A stretch of DNA of 64,000 nt from Candidatus Methylomirabilota bacterium (GTDB lineage: Bacteria > Methylomirabilota > Methylomirabilia > Rokubacteriales > CSP1-6), in assembly GCA_035764725.1 (NCBI GenBank), contig DASTYT010000019.1, forward strand, positions 1-64,000, read 5' to 3'. The position numbers were made by a program, and so were the translations under genes. This document shows, in pieces, positions 7,570-16,602 of the stretch. A model generated the notes under the pieces. It saw only the letters and a list, made by a program, of their open reading frames with translations. It ran no database searches and was not told the origin of the DNA. The first letter of the stretch is position 1. Every line of letters begins with the position of its first letter.

Positions 7570-10114
7570 CGTGCAGGGCCTCCGCGGGCGCCGCGCGCGC
7601 CATGCGGGCCGCCGGGTACGCGCCGGCGAGCGCCGCCGCCACCACCGCGAGGAGCAGGCCCTGGAGCAGGATGTCCGGGCGCACGTCGATGGGCATGGTC
7701 CACCCGAACGAGCGCCGGTTGATCACGAAGACGAGCACGCCGGCCAGCAGCACCCCCACCGGCATGGCGAGGAGCCCCGCGACCAGCCCGATGAGGCCGG
7801 TCTGCGCGGTGACGACGCCCCATACCTGGCCGGGGGTGAGGCCGAGCGCGCGCGCGAGCCCCATCTCGCGCACGCGCTCGAGCTCGAGGGCCATGAGCGC
7901 CGAGAGCACGCCCACGAATGCGACCAGCACGATCAAGAGGCGCAGGACCCGGGTGACCGCGAAGGTGCGGTCGAAGATCACCAGCGAGGCCTCGCGGAGC
8001 GCGCGGTTGGAGCGGATCAGCACCTCGGCGCCGGCGGGCCCCTCGGCGGCGCGTGCGCGCAGCGCCGCGATGAGCGTCGGGACATCCGTGCCGGGCGCGG
8101 CGTAGAGCGCCACCGACGACACCCCGCGGTCCGTCCAGTGGCGCTCGTAAGTGGCGCGGCTCATCATGACCACGCCGGCGCTCGACCCGTAGTCGTAGAA
8201 GATGCCGGCGATGCGGAACCGCTGCTCGCCGTGGTCGGTGCGCAGCCGCACCGCGTCCTCCACCCCCACGCGATGCCGGTAGGCGAATGGCTCCGACACG
8301 ATCACCCAGCCGCGCTCGAGGGCGGACCATACTGCCTCGGGCCGGCCTCGCTTGAAGGTGAAGCCGGGCGGCTGTCCCGCCGCCACCCCGATGGCGACGA
8401 CGTGCACCGGGCCGCGCGGGCTCGCCACCGTGACCCCCCGGGCGGTGCCGGCGGCGGCCACACCCGGCGTCGTCGCCAGGCGCTCGATCAGGGCGGGATC
8501 CAGCGTCGAGTCGGGCCGGCTGCCGATGAGGCTCGGCGGCGAGACGTAGACGTCGGCGCGCAGCGTTCCCTCGAGCCAGCGGACCACCGCCTCGCGGAAG
8601 CTCGCGATCATGATGCCGACGCCGACGGTGGCGGAGACCGCGATCATGAGGGCGGCGATCGCCACGCCGGTGCGCGACAGCGCGGCGGTGATCCCGCGCG
8701 CGGCCATGCGGCCGAGCAGCCCACCCGCGTGGGCGATCGGCACGTCGAGGGCCAGCAGGATCACCGTCACCGCCAGCGGCGTCACCAGCGCCGTCCCCAT
8801 GAGCAGGGCGAAGAGTCCCGCGAAGCCCCATATCGGCCCGCTCGGCACCAGCAGGAGGAGGAGGCCGAGCGCGCCGAGGGCTACGCCGCCCAGCGCGGCA
8901 CGCGGGGCGGCCCGGCGGCTCGCCGCCTCCAGCCGGGAGCGCAGCAGCGCCTCGCGCGGCCGGATCCCCGTGGCCTCGCGGGCGGGCGCGAGCGCGGCGA
9001 TCAGCGTGGTGCCGAGCCCGAGCGCCACGCCCTCCAGCAGCGCCACGGGCGTGAGATGCACGTCGCGAACGGACAGCGCGAAGTAGAGATCGTTGATGGT
9101 CCGGGTGACGAGATGGAGCAGGCCCTGGGCGAGGCCGAGCCCGAGGCCGATGCCGAGGAGCGTTCCCACCGCCCCGATCATGAGCGCTTCGAGGGCGACC
9201 AGGGCGAAGACCTCCTCGCGCGTCACGCCGAGCGCGCGCAAGGTGCCCAGCAGCGTCCGGCGCTGCACCACCGAGAAGGTCATCGTGTTGTAGATGAGGA
9301 ACATCCCAACCACGAGGGCGAGCAGGGAGAGGGCGCGGAGATTCAGGGTGAAGGCCGCCGTCATCGACGCGGTCGCCCCGGCCTGCGCACCCGCGGGGAC
9401 CAGCTCGACCCCCGGCGGCAGCGCCTTGCGAACGCGCTCGAGCAGCGCGCGATCGACGGGGCGGTAGCCGATCATGAGGTCGATACGCGACAGGCGGCCG
9501 CGGAGGCCCGCGACTTCCTGGGCGGTGGCGATGTCGGTGACGAGCACGCTCTCGAGCGCCTGCGTCGAGAGCGCATCGGCGGGCTCGAACGTGCCCACGA
9601 GGACGAGCGGGCGCCGCACACCCAGCACGCGCACGACCAGCGTGGCGCCGGGGGAAAGCCCCAGCTCTCGGGCGGCCGGGCCCGACATGAGCATGGCCCC
9701 GGGACGGGTCAGCAGCGCGGACACCGTACCGAGCGGATCGTCTCCCGCGAGATGCGGGCGGAAGGGCGTCTCCGCGAAGGGATCCACGCCCATCAGCTGC
9801 ATCACCCGTCCGGGATGGTCGGGGAGCGCCACGTCCGCCGCCACCACCGGCGCCGCGCGCGGCACGGCGAGGTCGAGGCGAATCGTGCGATAGATCTCCT
9901 CGGGCAGCCCGCCGGGCCCGCCCACGATCTGATGGGTCGCGCGCCCGGTCACCGCCTCGGTGGCCAGCTCGAACGCGCGCCGCGCGCTCTCGGTGGCAAG
10001 CCCGACGGCGAGCGCCACCGCGACGCCGAGCGCGATGCCGACCACGGACAGCCCGATCTGCCAGGGGTGGCGCACCAGGTGGCGCCGGCTCGCCCGCCAG
10101 AGCAGCGGGCTCAT
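7562..10114 (-). CDS. FtsX-family ABC transporter permease, two FtsX domains
   Basis: 850 residues. One transmembrane helix lies near residue 20, followed by a periplasmic MacB-PCD-like region. A first three-helix FtsX domain is at about 255-390, then two extra helices (about 420-490), a second periplasmic region, and a second FtsX block at about 730-845. It moves lipidic or peptide substrates to the envelope side in related systems (AttF/LolC-like). The ATG at 10114 overlaps the ATPase stop (ATGA), which decides the start. Together with the ATPase and lipocalin gene it makes an AttEFGH-like system. Confidence 0.9.
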   Translation of the reverse strand: MSPLLWRASRRHLVRHPWQIGLSVVGIALGVAVALAVGLATESARRAFELATEAVTGRATHQIVGGPGGLPEEIYRTIRLDLAVPRAAPVVAADVALPDHPGRVMQLMGVDPFAETPFRPHLAGDDPLGTVSALLTRPGAMLMSGPAARELGLSPGATLVVRVLGVRRPLVLVGTFEPADALSTQALESVLVTDIATAQEVAGLRGRLSRIDLMIGYRPVDRALLERVRKALPPGVELVPAGAQAGATASMTAAFTLNLRALSLLALVVGMFLIYNTMTFSVVQRRTLLGTLRALGVTREEVFALVALEALMIGAVGTLLGIGLGLGLAQGLLHLVTRTINDLYFALSVRDVHLTPVALLEGVALGLGTTLIAALAPAREATGIRPREALLRSRLEAASRRAAPRAALGGVALGALGLLLLLVPSGPIWGFAGLFALLMGTALVTPLAVTVILLALDVPIAHAGGLLGRMAARGITAALSRTGVAIAALMIAVSATVGVGIMIASFREAVVRWLEGTLRADVYVSPPSLIGSRPDSTLDPALIERLATTPGVAAAGTARGVTVASPRGPVHVVAIGVAAGQPPGFTFKRGRPEAVWSALERGWVIVSEPFAYRHRVGVEDAVRLRTDHGEQRFRIAGIFYDYGSSAGVVMMSRATYERHWTDRGVSSVALYAAPGTDVPTLIAALRARAAEGPAGAEVLIRSNRALREASLVIFDRTFAVTRVLRLLIVLVAFVGVLSALMALELERVREMGLARALGLTPGQVWGVVTAQTGLIGLVAGLLAMPVGVLLAGVLVFVINRRSFGWTMPIDVRPDILLQGLLLAVVAAALAGAYPAARMARAAPAEALHDE

Positions 10115-10809
10115 CGACCGATCCCCTCGCGCTGCTCCGCGAGCTGGCCGTGCTGGACGAGGAACACCCGGTCGGCGCTGCCCACGACCTCGGCGCTGTG
10201 GGTGGCCATGACCACGGTCTTCCCCAGCTCGCGCACGAGCTGATCGAGCAGCTCCACCACCACCTTGGCGGTCTCGGCGTCGAGATTGCCGGTGGGCTCG
10301 TCGGCGAGGACCAGCGCGGGGTCGTGCACGAGGGCGCGGGCGACCGCGACGCGCTGCTGCTCGCCGCCGGAGAGGCGGTCCGGATAGGCGCGCGCGCGGT
10401 CGGCGAGGCCCACGCGGTCCAGGAGCTCGGCGGCGCGGGCGCGTCCGCGCGCGTCGGCGCGGCCCAGGAGGTCCAGGGGCAGGAGGAGATTCTCCTCCAC
10501 GGTGAGGAGGGGGATGAGATTGAAGAACTGGAAGACGAAGCCGATGTGCTCGCGCCGGAACAGCGTGCGCGCCCGCTCGTCGAGCGTGGTGAGATCGGTG
10601 CCGTTGACGAGCACGCTGCCCGTGCTGGGCCGATCGATTCCGCTGATGAGGTTCAGCAGCGTGGACTTGCCCGACCCGCTGCGCCCCACGAACACCGCGA
10701 TCTCGCCGAGCCACAGCGTGGCGTTGACGTCGCGCAGCACCGTGCGCTCGCTGTCGCCTTCGCGGTAGTGCTTGGTGAGGCCGCGAAGCTCGACCGCGGG
10801 GAGGAGCAT
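10111..10809 (-). CDS. ABC transporter ATP-binding protein (LolD/MacB class)
   Basis: 232 residues. Walker A 'GRSGSGKST' is near residue 42, the Q-loop is in '[12 protein letters not shown]', the signature is '[15 protein letters not shown]', Walker B is '[12 protein letters not shown]', and the switch His is in 'MATHSAEVV'. All are characteristic of the LolD/FtsE/MacB class that pairs with FtsX permeases. I chose the ATG at 10809 because homologues start at this point; the frame stays open 33 codons further with no recognisable sequence. It is the first gene of a six-gene minus-strand operon ending at 4721. Confidence 0.92.
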   Translation of the reverse strand: MLLPAVELRGLTKHYREGDSERTVLRDVNATLWLGEIAVFVGRSGSGKSTLLNLISGIDRPSTGSVLVNGTDLTTLDERARTLFRREHIGFVFQFFNLIPLLTVEENLLLPLDLLGRADARGRARAAELLDRVGLADRARAYPDRLSGGEQQRVAVARALVHDPALVLADEPTGNLDAETAKVVVELLDQLVRELGKTVVMATHSAEVVGSADRVFLVQHGQLAEQREGIGR

Positions 10810-10927
10810 GGGGCCGTCATTGTAGCAGCGTGGCGGGCCGCGCCGGAAGCTCGCACCTTTGGATCCTCGCCATGCGGTGGGGCCCGCGGCGAGCGAGGGG
10901 CCGCGCATCCCCTCGGATCTTAGGAGG

Positions 10928-11659
10928 TCAGGAGGCGGCGGAGATCATGCGAGCGCTCGGCGACACGACGACGCCGTCGCCGCGCGAGAGGGCGCCCGCC
11001 AGGATCTCGCCCAGCGCGCTCGTGTAGCGGGCCCGACGCGGCATGCCCTCGAGGAAGGCGCGCAGCGCGGTGGACCGCATCACGGGATGCCAAGGCCGGT
11101 CGAGGGTGACGCGGCAGGAGGGATGCGTGAGCACCACCGCGGTCTCCACCCAGCGCAGCAGCGAGCCGGCGAGCTCGGGATGGGCGCGCACGAGGAAGTT
11201 CTTCACCGACGCGGCGGCGTCGGACAGCTCCCGGGACAGGCCGACGCGCGGGAGGCCGTTGACGGTCCACCGGTCGCGCTCGACGCGGATCCGCCCCGAC
11301 CAGCGCCTCGCTGCGATCACCATCACGCCGCACGGCCCGATGAGGACGTGGTCCACCGGACCGCGGTGTCCGGGCACGGCGACGTCGTCCACGAGGAAGT
11401 ACTCGTCCGGCAGCCCACGGAGCTGGGCGGCCACGCCGGTCGCGCCGTCGCGCGCCGCGCGGACGCTGCGCAACCGGCCGAGCGCCGGCCCGGCCATCGT
11501 GCCGACGCCGAGCCCGGTCAGGAGCCCCACGTACGGATTCACGGCGAGCCCGGCGGCCACGCTAGCCAGCAGTCCGCCGGCCGCGAACCCCACTGCCTCG
11601 AGCCGCTGATGGCGCTGTCGCCGCGCCAGATGTACCCCGCTCGCCCGCTTGATGTGCAC
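10928..11659 (-). CDS. NERD-like (nuclease-related) domain membrane protein with degenerate active site
   Basis: 243 residues from a GTG at 11659, preceded by AGGAGG eight bases upstream. Two hydrophobic Ala/Gly-rich segments (about 20-55) come first. A region matching the NERD core follows: 'GATGVAAQLRGLPDEYFLVDDV', then 'VDHVLIGPCGVMVIAARRWSG'. NERD proteins normally have Glu/Asp-x-Lys where this one reads Ala-Ala-Arg, so nuclease chemistry is doubtful. The C-terminal ~90 residues are not recognised. It stands alone between the ATPase gene and a strong hairpin. Confidence 0.7.
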   Translation of the reverse strand: MHIKRASGVHLARRQRHQRLEAVGFAAGGLLASVAAGLAVNPYVGLLTGLGVGTMAGPALGRLRSVRAARDGATGVAAQLRGLPDEYFLVDDVAVPGHRGPVDHVLIGPCGVMVIAARRWSGRIRVERDRWTVNGLPRVGLSRELSDAAASVKNFLVRAHPELAGSLLRWVETAVVLTHPSCRVTLDRPWHPVMRSTALRAFLEGMPRRARYTSALGEILAGALSRGDGVVVSPSARMISAAS

Positions 11660-11830
11660 GCTACGTCCTCCTGCTTCGTCCCCTTCTGGATTGCACGGGC
11701 CGGGCCAGCAGGATGCGGAGGGCGCATTTGTTGCGGCGTCTCCCGATGTCGTTGTCGCGCAGGCAGTTAGCGGGCGGGGGGGCCCGGGAGCGCCTCGTGC
11801 CCCCCTTCGACGGGGGACCAATCCCGTCAG

Positions 11831-11858
11831 CGCGCCGTGCCGAAATTCGCACGGCGCG
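11831..11858 (-). terminator. 10-bp stem hairpin downstream of ridA (terminator-like)
   Basis: CGCGCCGTGC (11831-11840) and GCACGGCGCG (11849-11858) are perfectly complementary around an 8-base CGAAATTC loop. It starts 12 bases after the stop of the Rid gene at 11871. There is no clear T-tract, so it may be a transcript-stabilising or Rho-assisted end rather than a classical intrinsic terminator. Confidence 0.5.
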
Positions 11859-11870
11859 ATCAACACTTAC

Positions 11871-12260
11871 TCAAAGGTGGGCGATAGCCTCGATCTCGAC
11901 GAGCGCGCCGGCCGGGATCGCGGCCACCTGTACCGTCGAGCGGGCGGCCGGCGTGTTGCCCGCGTGCTTCTTGTACACCTCGTTCATCGCCGGGAAATCG
12001 GCAAGGTCCTTCAGGAACACCGTGGTCTTCACCAAGCGATCGAGCCCGCTGCCCGCCGCCTCGAGGATGGCGCGGAGATTCGCGAACACCTGCTCGGTCT
12101 GCTCCGCGATCCCCGGGCCCACGAGCTGGCTGGCGCCCGGCTTGAGCGGGATCTGCCCCGAGACGAACACGAGATCGCCCACGCGGATGGCTTGCGAGTA
12201 CGGCGCGCCCGCGAAGGGCGCAGGCGCGTGCTCGGTGCGGACGGTGGTCTTCGCAAGCAT
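11871..12260 (-). CDS. RidA family deaminase
   Basis: 129 residues, the usual RidA length. It has 'PYSQAIRVGDLVFVSGQIPL' near residue 20, the Arg of the substrate site in 'AARSTVQVAAIP', and the terminal 'VEIEAIAHL' with the conserved Glu. RidA proteins hydrolyse reactive 2-aminoacrylate and other enamine/imine intermediates in the cytosol. It starts two bases after the M20 amidohydrolase stop and is the last gene of a four-gene operon with a second, divergent Rid protein. Key residues are present, so it is probably catalytically competent. Confidence 0.92.
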   Translation of the reverse strand: MLAKTTVRTEHAPAPFAGAPYSQAIRVGDLVFVSGQIPLKPGASQLVGPGIAEQTEQVFANLRAILEAAGSGLDRLVKTTVFLKDLADFPAMNEVYKKHAGNTPAARSTVQVAAIPAGALVEIEAIAHL

Positions 12261-12262
12261 CG

Positions 12263-13459
12263 CTACGAGCCCATCGCCGCGCGCATGATCTCGAGCCCGG
12301 TGCGCAGTCCCACCGCGAGGCCGGCCTCGTTCATCTCGAACTCGGGCGCGTGGTGCGGGCGGGGCTTGCCGTGGGTGGGCGCGATGCCGACCCGGAAGTA
12401 GCATCCCGGGCGCTCCCGTAGGAAGAGGCTCATGTCGTCCGAGGCCATCACCCGCCCGCCCTCGACCACCGCGGCCTCGTCGACCGCGGCGGCGGCGCAG
12501 CGATGCACGAAGTCGGTCTCCTTCGCGTGATTCACCACGGCGGGGCACGAGCCCCCGTCCATGAGGAGCCGCGCCTCCGCGCGGAACGCCCGCGCCTGAT
12601 GGGTCACGAAGTCACCCAGGCGCTGGATCAGCATGTCGCGAATCGACTGCTCGAACGCCCGGATGGTGCCCTTCATCACCGCGCGGTCGGGGATGATGTT
12701 GCCCTTGGTACCGGAGACGATCTGGCCCACGGTGAGCACCGCGGTGTCCTGCGCCGGGACTTCGCGCGCGACCAGGCTCTGCATGCCGAGCAGGATGCTC
12801 GCGGCGGCGGTGATGGGATCCACGGAGAGGTGCGGCATCGCCCCGTGGCCGCCCGCCCCCTTCACCTCCACCGTGAAGGCGTCGGCGGAGGCCATGATGG
12901 GGCCGGGCCGCACCTGCACCACGCCCGCGGGCTGAAGCGTCGTGAGGTGGAGGCCGTAGACCTCGTCCACGCGCGGGTTCTCGAGCACGCCGGCCTGGAT
13001 CATCGGCCGCGCGCCGCCCAGCACCTCCTCCGCGGGCTGGAAAATGAACACCGCGGTGCCCGGCATCTCGCGGCGCCGCGCGGCGAGGATCTCCGCCATC
13101 GTGATGGCGATCGCGGTGTGGCCGTCGTGCCCGCACGCGTGCATGACACCCGGGGTGCCGGAGGCGAACGGCGCCTCCAGCAGCTCGGTGAGCGGCAGCG
13201 CGTCCGTGTCGGCACGCCACGCTACCGTGCGGCCGGGCGCGTCTCCGCGCAGCACGCCCACCACCCCGGTGCCGGCGATGCCGGTGCGCACCTCGAGCCC
13301 GGCGGCGTGCAGCCGCTCGGCGATGATGCCGGCGGTGCGCTGCTCCTGGAACGACAGCTCCGGGTGGCGGTGGAAATCCCGCCGCAGCGCGATCATGCCA
13401 TCTTCCTTCCGCCCCGCTTCCTCGGACCACGCGAGCCGTGTCGTCGTCATGCCGGCCAC
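12263..13459 (-). CDS. M20 family amidohydrolase (IAA-Leu/hippurate hydrolase-like)
   Basis: 398 residues with the M20D layout. Metal ligands are seen in 'ACGHDGHT', 'FQPAEEVLGGA', 'YGLHL' and the C-terminal 'HHAPEFEMNE'. The dimerisation domain lies at about 190-310. Such enzymes cleave N-acyl amino acids or other amides in the cytosol. A Met three codons in (13450) is an equally plausible start. It is 6 bases downstream of the MFS exporter gene and 2 bases upstream of ridA, which suggests release of an amine whose enamine by-products are cleared by Rid proteins. Confidence 0.92.
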   Translation of the reverse strand: MAGMTTTRLAWSEEAGRKEDGMIALRRDFHRHPELSFQEQRTAGIIAERLHAAGLEVRTGIAGTGVVGVLRGDAPGRTVAWRADTDALPLTELLEAPFASGTPGVMHACGHDGHTAIAITMAEILAARRREMPGTAVFIFQPAEEVLGGARPMIQAGVLENPRVDEVYGLHLTTLQPAGVVQVRPGPIMASADAFTVEVKGAGGHGAMPHLSVDPITAAASILLGMQSLVAREVPAQDTAVLTVGQIVSGTKGNIIPDRAVMKGTIRAFEQSIRDMLIQRLGDFVTHQARAFRAEARLLMDGGSCPAVVNHAKETDFVHRCAAAAVDEAAVVEGGRVMASDDMSLFLRERPGCYFRVGIAPTHGKPRPHHAPEFEMNEAGLAVGLRTGLEIMRAAMGS

Positions 13460-13465
13460 CGTACC

Positions 13466-14674
13466 TTACTCCGAATCGGAGCGCCACCAGACCGTGATGA
13501 CGGCCAGCCCCGCAAGCCCGCACATGCCCGCGGCGAGATAGGCGATCGACACGCCCCGGCGCTCGGAGATCCAGCCGACGAGGAAGGAGCCGATGGGGAA
13601 GGAGCCGCCGAAGATCAGCGTGTAGAGGCTCATGACCCGCCCGCGCAGCTTGTCGGGGGCGGCGAGCTGGAGCGCGGTGTTGCAGGAGGCCACCAGCATG
13701 ATGCTGGAGACGCCGATCACGAACAGCATGGGCATGGCGACGGCGAAGCGCGTCACCGTGCTCATGACGACCAAACCGCCGCAAGCGACGAAGCCGGAGG
13801 CGAGGACGGTGGGCAGTGCGAGCTGAGTCTGGCGGAGATTGCCGAGGGCGAGCGCGCCCGTGACCGCGCCCACGCCCACCGCCGCCATGAGGAAGCCGAA
13901 GCCGGCCGCGTCCACGTGGAGCACCGTGCGGGCGAGGAGGGGCACGTACACGGAGAAGTTGAACACGGTGATGCTGACCACGAAGAGGAGGAGCAGGAGC
14001 AGGCGGATGTAGCGGACCTCAAACGCATAGCGGAGGCCCTCGCCCACGTCGGCGAGCATGGTGGTGCCGTGCGTCTCCCGCGGCCGGCCCTCCGTGCGCA
14101 TGCGGATCAGCGCGGCGATCACCAGGGTGAACGACAGCGCGTTCAGCAGGAACGCGATGGAGACCCCGAAGCGCGCGATGAGGAGCCCCGCCGCCACCGG
14201 CCCGACGATGCGCGCGGTGTTGAAGGCGGCGGAGTTCAGCGCCACCGCGTTGACGATGTCGTCCTTGCTCACCAGCTCGGCCACGAAGGACTGCCGCGTG
14301 GGCATGTCCAGCGTGTTGACGCAGCCGAGGATGGTGGCGAGCACGCACACGTGCCAGTACTCCACGTGGCCGAAGCGCACGAGCAGGCCCAGGGTGAGCG
14401 CGAGCGAGGCGATGCCGATCTGGGTGGCGAGGAGCACGCGGCGCTTGGGTAGCCGGTCGGCGAGGGCGCCGGTGAACACGGAGAAGAGCAGCACCGGCGC
14501 AAACTGTAGCGTGCCGATCAGGCCGAGCTTGAGCGGCGAGCCGGTGAGCTGGAGGACCAGCCAGGCCTGTCCCACCGACTGCATCCACGAACCCACCTGC
14601 GAGACGACCTGGCCGATGTAGAAGCGCCGGTAGTCCGGGTGATTGAGGGCGCGGAGCCCCTGCGGGAATCGCAC
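13466..14674 (-). CDS. MFS transporter, EntS-like (MFS_3) family
   Basis: 402 residues with 10-12 hydrophobic helices. The N-terminus has 'RALNHPDYRRFYIGQVVSQVGSWMQ', typical of the enterobactin-exporter-like MFS_3 group. The loop 2-3 motif 'GALADRLPKRRVLL' is the MFS signature. It is likely an inner-membrane exporter. It sits between the divergent Rid gene (19-base gap) and the M20 gene (6-base gap), so its substrate is probably related to the amide handled by that operon. Confidence 0.9.
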   Translation of the reverse strand: MRFPQGLRALNHPDYRRFYIGQVVSQVGSWMQSVGQAWLVLQLTGSPLKLGLIGTLQFAPVLLFSVFTGALADRLPKRRVLLATQIGIASLALTLGLLVRFGHVEYWHVCVLATILGCVNTLDMPTRQSFVAELVSKDDIVNAVALNSAAFNTARIVGPVAAGLLIARFGVSIAFLLNALSFTLVIAALIRMRTEGRPRETHGTTMLADVGEGLRYAFEVRYIRLLLLLLFVVSITVFNFSVYVPLLARTVLHVDAAGFGFLMAAVGVGAVTGALALGNLRQTQLALPTVLASGFVACGGLVVMSTVTRFAVAMPMLFVIGVSSIMLVASCNTALQLAAPDKLRGRVMSLYTLIFGGSFPIGSFLVGWISERRGVSIAYLAAGMCGLAGLAVITVWWRSDSE

Positions 14675-14693
14675 TACGACGCGGCCCGCCCCG

Positions 14694-15071
14694 CTACGCG
14701 AGCGCGATGCACGCGAACGCGACTTTGGCGGTGGTGGGCACGCCGAAGCGCGCGGTGTGGCGGGCAGGAAGGCCGCGGGGAAAGTGCTTCACGTACTCCG
14801 CGTTGATCGCGTGGTAGTCGGCGGGATCGGTGATGAGCAGCGTCACCTGCACCACGCGCTCCAGCGAGGTGCCCGCCGCGCGCAGGATCGCCGAGACGTT
14901 CTCCAGCGCCCAGCGCGTCTCCTGCGCGGCGGTGCCCGCGCGCGGCGTGCCGCCGATGTCGTTGCCCGCCCCGGTGCCCGAGACGAAGACGAGGCCCGCC
15001 GCGCGCGTGGCGCGAGAAAAGGCGCCCGGCGCCGGTGCTTCGGGCGGATTGAAGAACTCGATCACGCTCAT
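14694..15071 (-). CDS. Rid family protein, non-canonical (lacks conserved Glu)
   Basis: 125 residues with the Rid fold: 'AAGLVFVSGTGAGNDIGG', then 'ETRWALENVSAILRAAGTSLERVVQVTLLITD'. The Arg of the active site is kept in 'PARHTARFGVPT', but the terminal 'VEIEAIA' of RidA is replaced by 'VAFACIALA', which removes the conserved Glu. It is therefore a Rid-superfamily member outside the archetypal deaminase group. It is the first gene of the operon with the MFS exporter, M20 amidohydrolase and RidA. Confidence 0.85.
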   Translation of the reverse strand: MSVIEFFNPPEAPAPGAFSRATRAAGLVFVSGTGAGNDIGGTPRAGTAAQETRWALENVSAILRAAGTSLERVVQVTLLITDPADYHAINAEYVKHFPRGLPARHTARFGVPTTAKVAFACIALA

Positions 15072-15148
15072 ACCGAATGACCCACGGGCGTCCTCCTTGA
15101 CGAACGGGCGGCGGTGACCGATGATGCTGGCTGCGTCCCAACCCTAAC

Positions 15149-15583
15149 ATGCCATCGACATCCGGAGACCTGCTCGCGAGCGTGCGCGAGCGCGCCCAGT
15201 CGAATCTCTTCTGGCGCACCCTCGGCGTCCAGGTCGAGGACGCGCGTGAGGGCTGGGTGCGGCTGCGCGTCCCCGCGCGCGACGAGCTCCGTAACGCCGC
15301 CGGCGCCCCCGTGCACGGGGGCGTGCTCTCCGCCCTCGTCGACATGGCGGTGGGCGGCGCGCTGTCCACGATGCACGCCGACGCGGCGGGCGGCGTGGGC
15401 CAGAGCACGCTCGACCTCAACGTGTCCTTCCTGTCCGCCGCGCGCGGCGACGTCGTCGCCGAGGGCCGCATCCTCCGCCGCGGGCGCAGCATCGCCTTCG
15501 GTGAGGCCGCCGTCACCGACGCCGCCGGGACCACCGTGGCGGTGGGCCGCGCGACGTACATGATCCTCGCCCCGAACCCGTAG
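15149..15583 (+). CDS. PaaI-type hotdog thioesterase
   Basis: 144 residues. The hotdog core contains 'NAAGAPVHGGVLSALVDMAVGGAL', where the conserved Asn, His-Gly-Gly and Asp of PaaI/YdiI acyl-CoA thioesterases are all present, followed by 'STLDLNVSFLSAARGDVVAEG'. It hydrolyses acyl- or aryl-CoA esters in the cytosol in this family. It is divergent from the Rid gene and 25 bases upstream of the dehydrogenase gene. Confidence 0.9.
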   Translation: MPSTSGDLLASVRERAQSNLFWRTLGVQVEDAREGWVRLRVPARDELRNAAGAPVHGGVLSALVDMAVGGALSTMHADAAGGVGQSTLDLNVSFLSAARGDVVAEGRILRRGRSIAFGEAAVTDAAGTTVAVGRATYMILAPNP

Positions 15584-15608
15584 GCTCGAATCCCGAAAGG
15601 AGCGCCCC

Positions 15609-16580
15609 GTGGCCACCAAGATCGTCTTCTCCCCGCCGATGCCGAAGGACATCATGGACGCGTGCCGCGCCATGGTCCCGCAAGGGTACGAGCTGGCCGT
15701 GGTGGATCGCGCGGTAGGCGGGGGGCTCGAGGCCCACAAGGACGCCGAGTACTTCATCGGATTCGCCCGCGGGGACATGGGGCCGGACTTCTACAAGACC
15801 TTGCCCAGGCTCAAGCTCATCCAGCTCATCAGCGCGGGCTACGACCGCCTCGACATCGCCGCCGCCAAGGCGGCGGGCGTCCCCGTCGCCAACAACGGCG
15901 GCGCCAACTCCACCGCGGTGGCCGAGCACACGTGGCTCCTCATCCTCGGCGTGCTCAAGCGCCTGGCCTGGCAGCACGCGAACGTGGTGGCGGGGAAGTG
16001 GCGCATCGGCGATCTCGCCGAGAACCGGCTCTACGAGGTGGAGGGAAAGACCCTCGGCATCGTGGGCCTCGGGACTATCGGGAAGAAGGTCGCGCGCCGA
16101 GCGCACGGCTTCGACATGCCGGTGATCTACTACGACGTGGTGCGTCTCACCGAGGACCAGGAGAACGCGCTCGGCGTGCGCTTCGTGCTCCTCGACGAGC
16201 TGCTGCGCGAGGCCGACGTGGTGAGCCTGCACGTGCCGCTGAACGCCGCCACGAAGAACCTCATGAGCACGCGCCAGTTCAACTTGATGAAGCCCTCCGC
16301 GGTGCTGATCAACACCTGCCGCGGGCCGGTGGTGGACGAGGCGGCGCTGAACCAGGCGCTGGTGAGCGGGCAGATCGCGGGCGCCGGTCTCGACGTGATG
16401 GTCGAGGAGCCGGGCAAGCCGGGCCATCCCCTCTACACCGCCCCCAACATCACGATCACCCCGCACATGGCGGGCCCGACGTGGGAGAACTGGCCGAAGG
16501 CCTTCCGCAACGCGTTCGACAACATTCAGCGTGTGGCCCGCGGGGACCGCGCGATGTGGATCATTCCCGAGCTGCGCTAG
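15609..16580 (+). CDS. D-2-hydroxyacid dehydrogenase, NAD-dependent
   Basis: 323 residues from a GTG with AAAGGAG nine bases upstream. The Rossmann loop is 'GIVGLGTIGKKVARRA' (about 150-165). The catalytic Arg is in 'NTCRGPVVDEAAL', the Glu in 'DVMVEEPG', and the His in 'TPHMAGPTWENW'. Family members interconvert 2-oxoacids and D-2-hydroxyacids. It lies between the thioesterase gene and an amidase gene 22 bases downstream, probably in one operon. The exact substrate is unknown. Confidence 0.92.
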   Translation: MATKIVFSPPMPKDIMDACRAMVPQGYELAVVDRAVGGGLEAHKDAEYFIGFARGDMGPDFYKTLPRLKLIQLISAGYDRLDIAAAKAAGVPVANNGGANSTAVAEHTWLLILGVLKRLAWQHANVVAGKWRIGDLAENRLYEVEGKTLGIVGLGTIGKKVARRAHGFDMPVIYYDVVRLTEDQENALGVRFVLLDELLREADVVSLHVPLNAATKNLMSTRQFNLMKPSAVLINTCRGPVVDEAALNQALVSGQIAGAGLDVMVEEPGKPGHPLYTAPNITITPHMAGPTWENWPKAFRNAFDNIQRVARGDRAMWIIPELR

Positions 16581-16602
16581 CCGGCCGGAGCTCCGGTACC
16601 AC

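Noticed and set aside
7250..10243. Long plus-strand open frame opposite the ABC operon
   Set aside because: Its composition is Arg/Ala/Gly-rich and matches the antisense of the FtsX permease; it is a GC-skew shadow frame.
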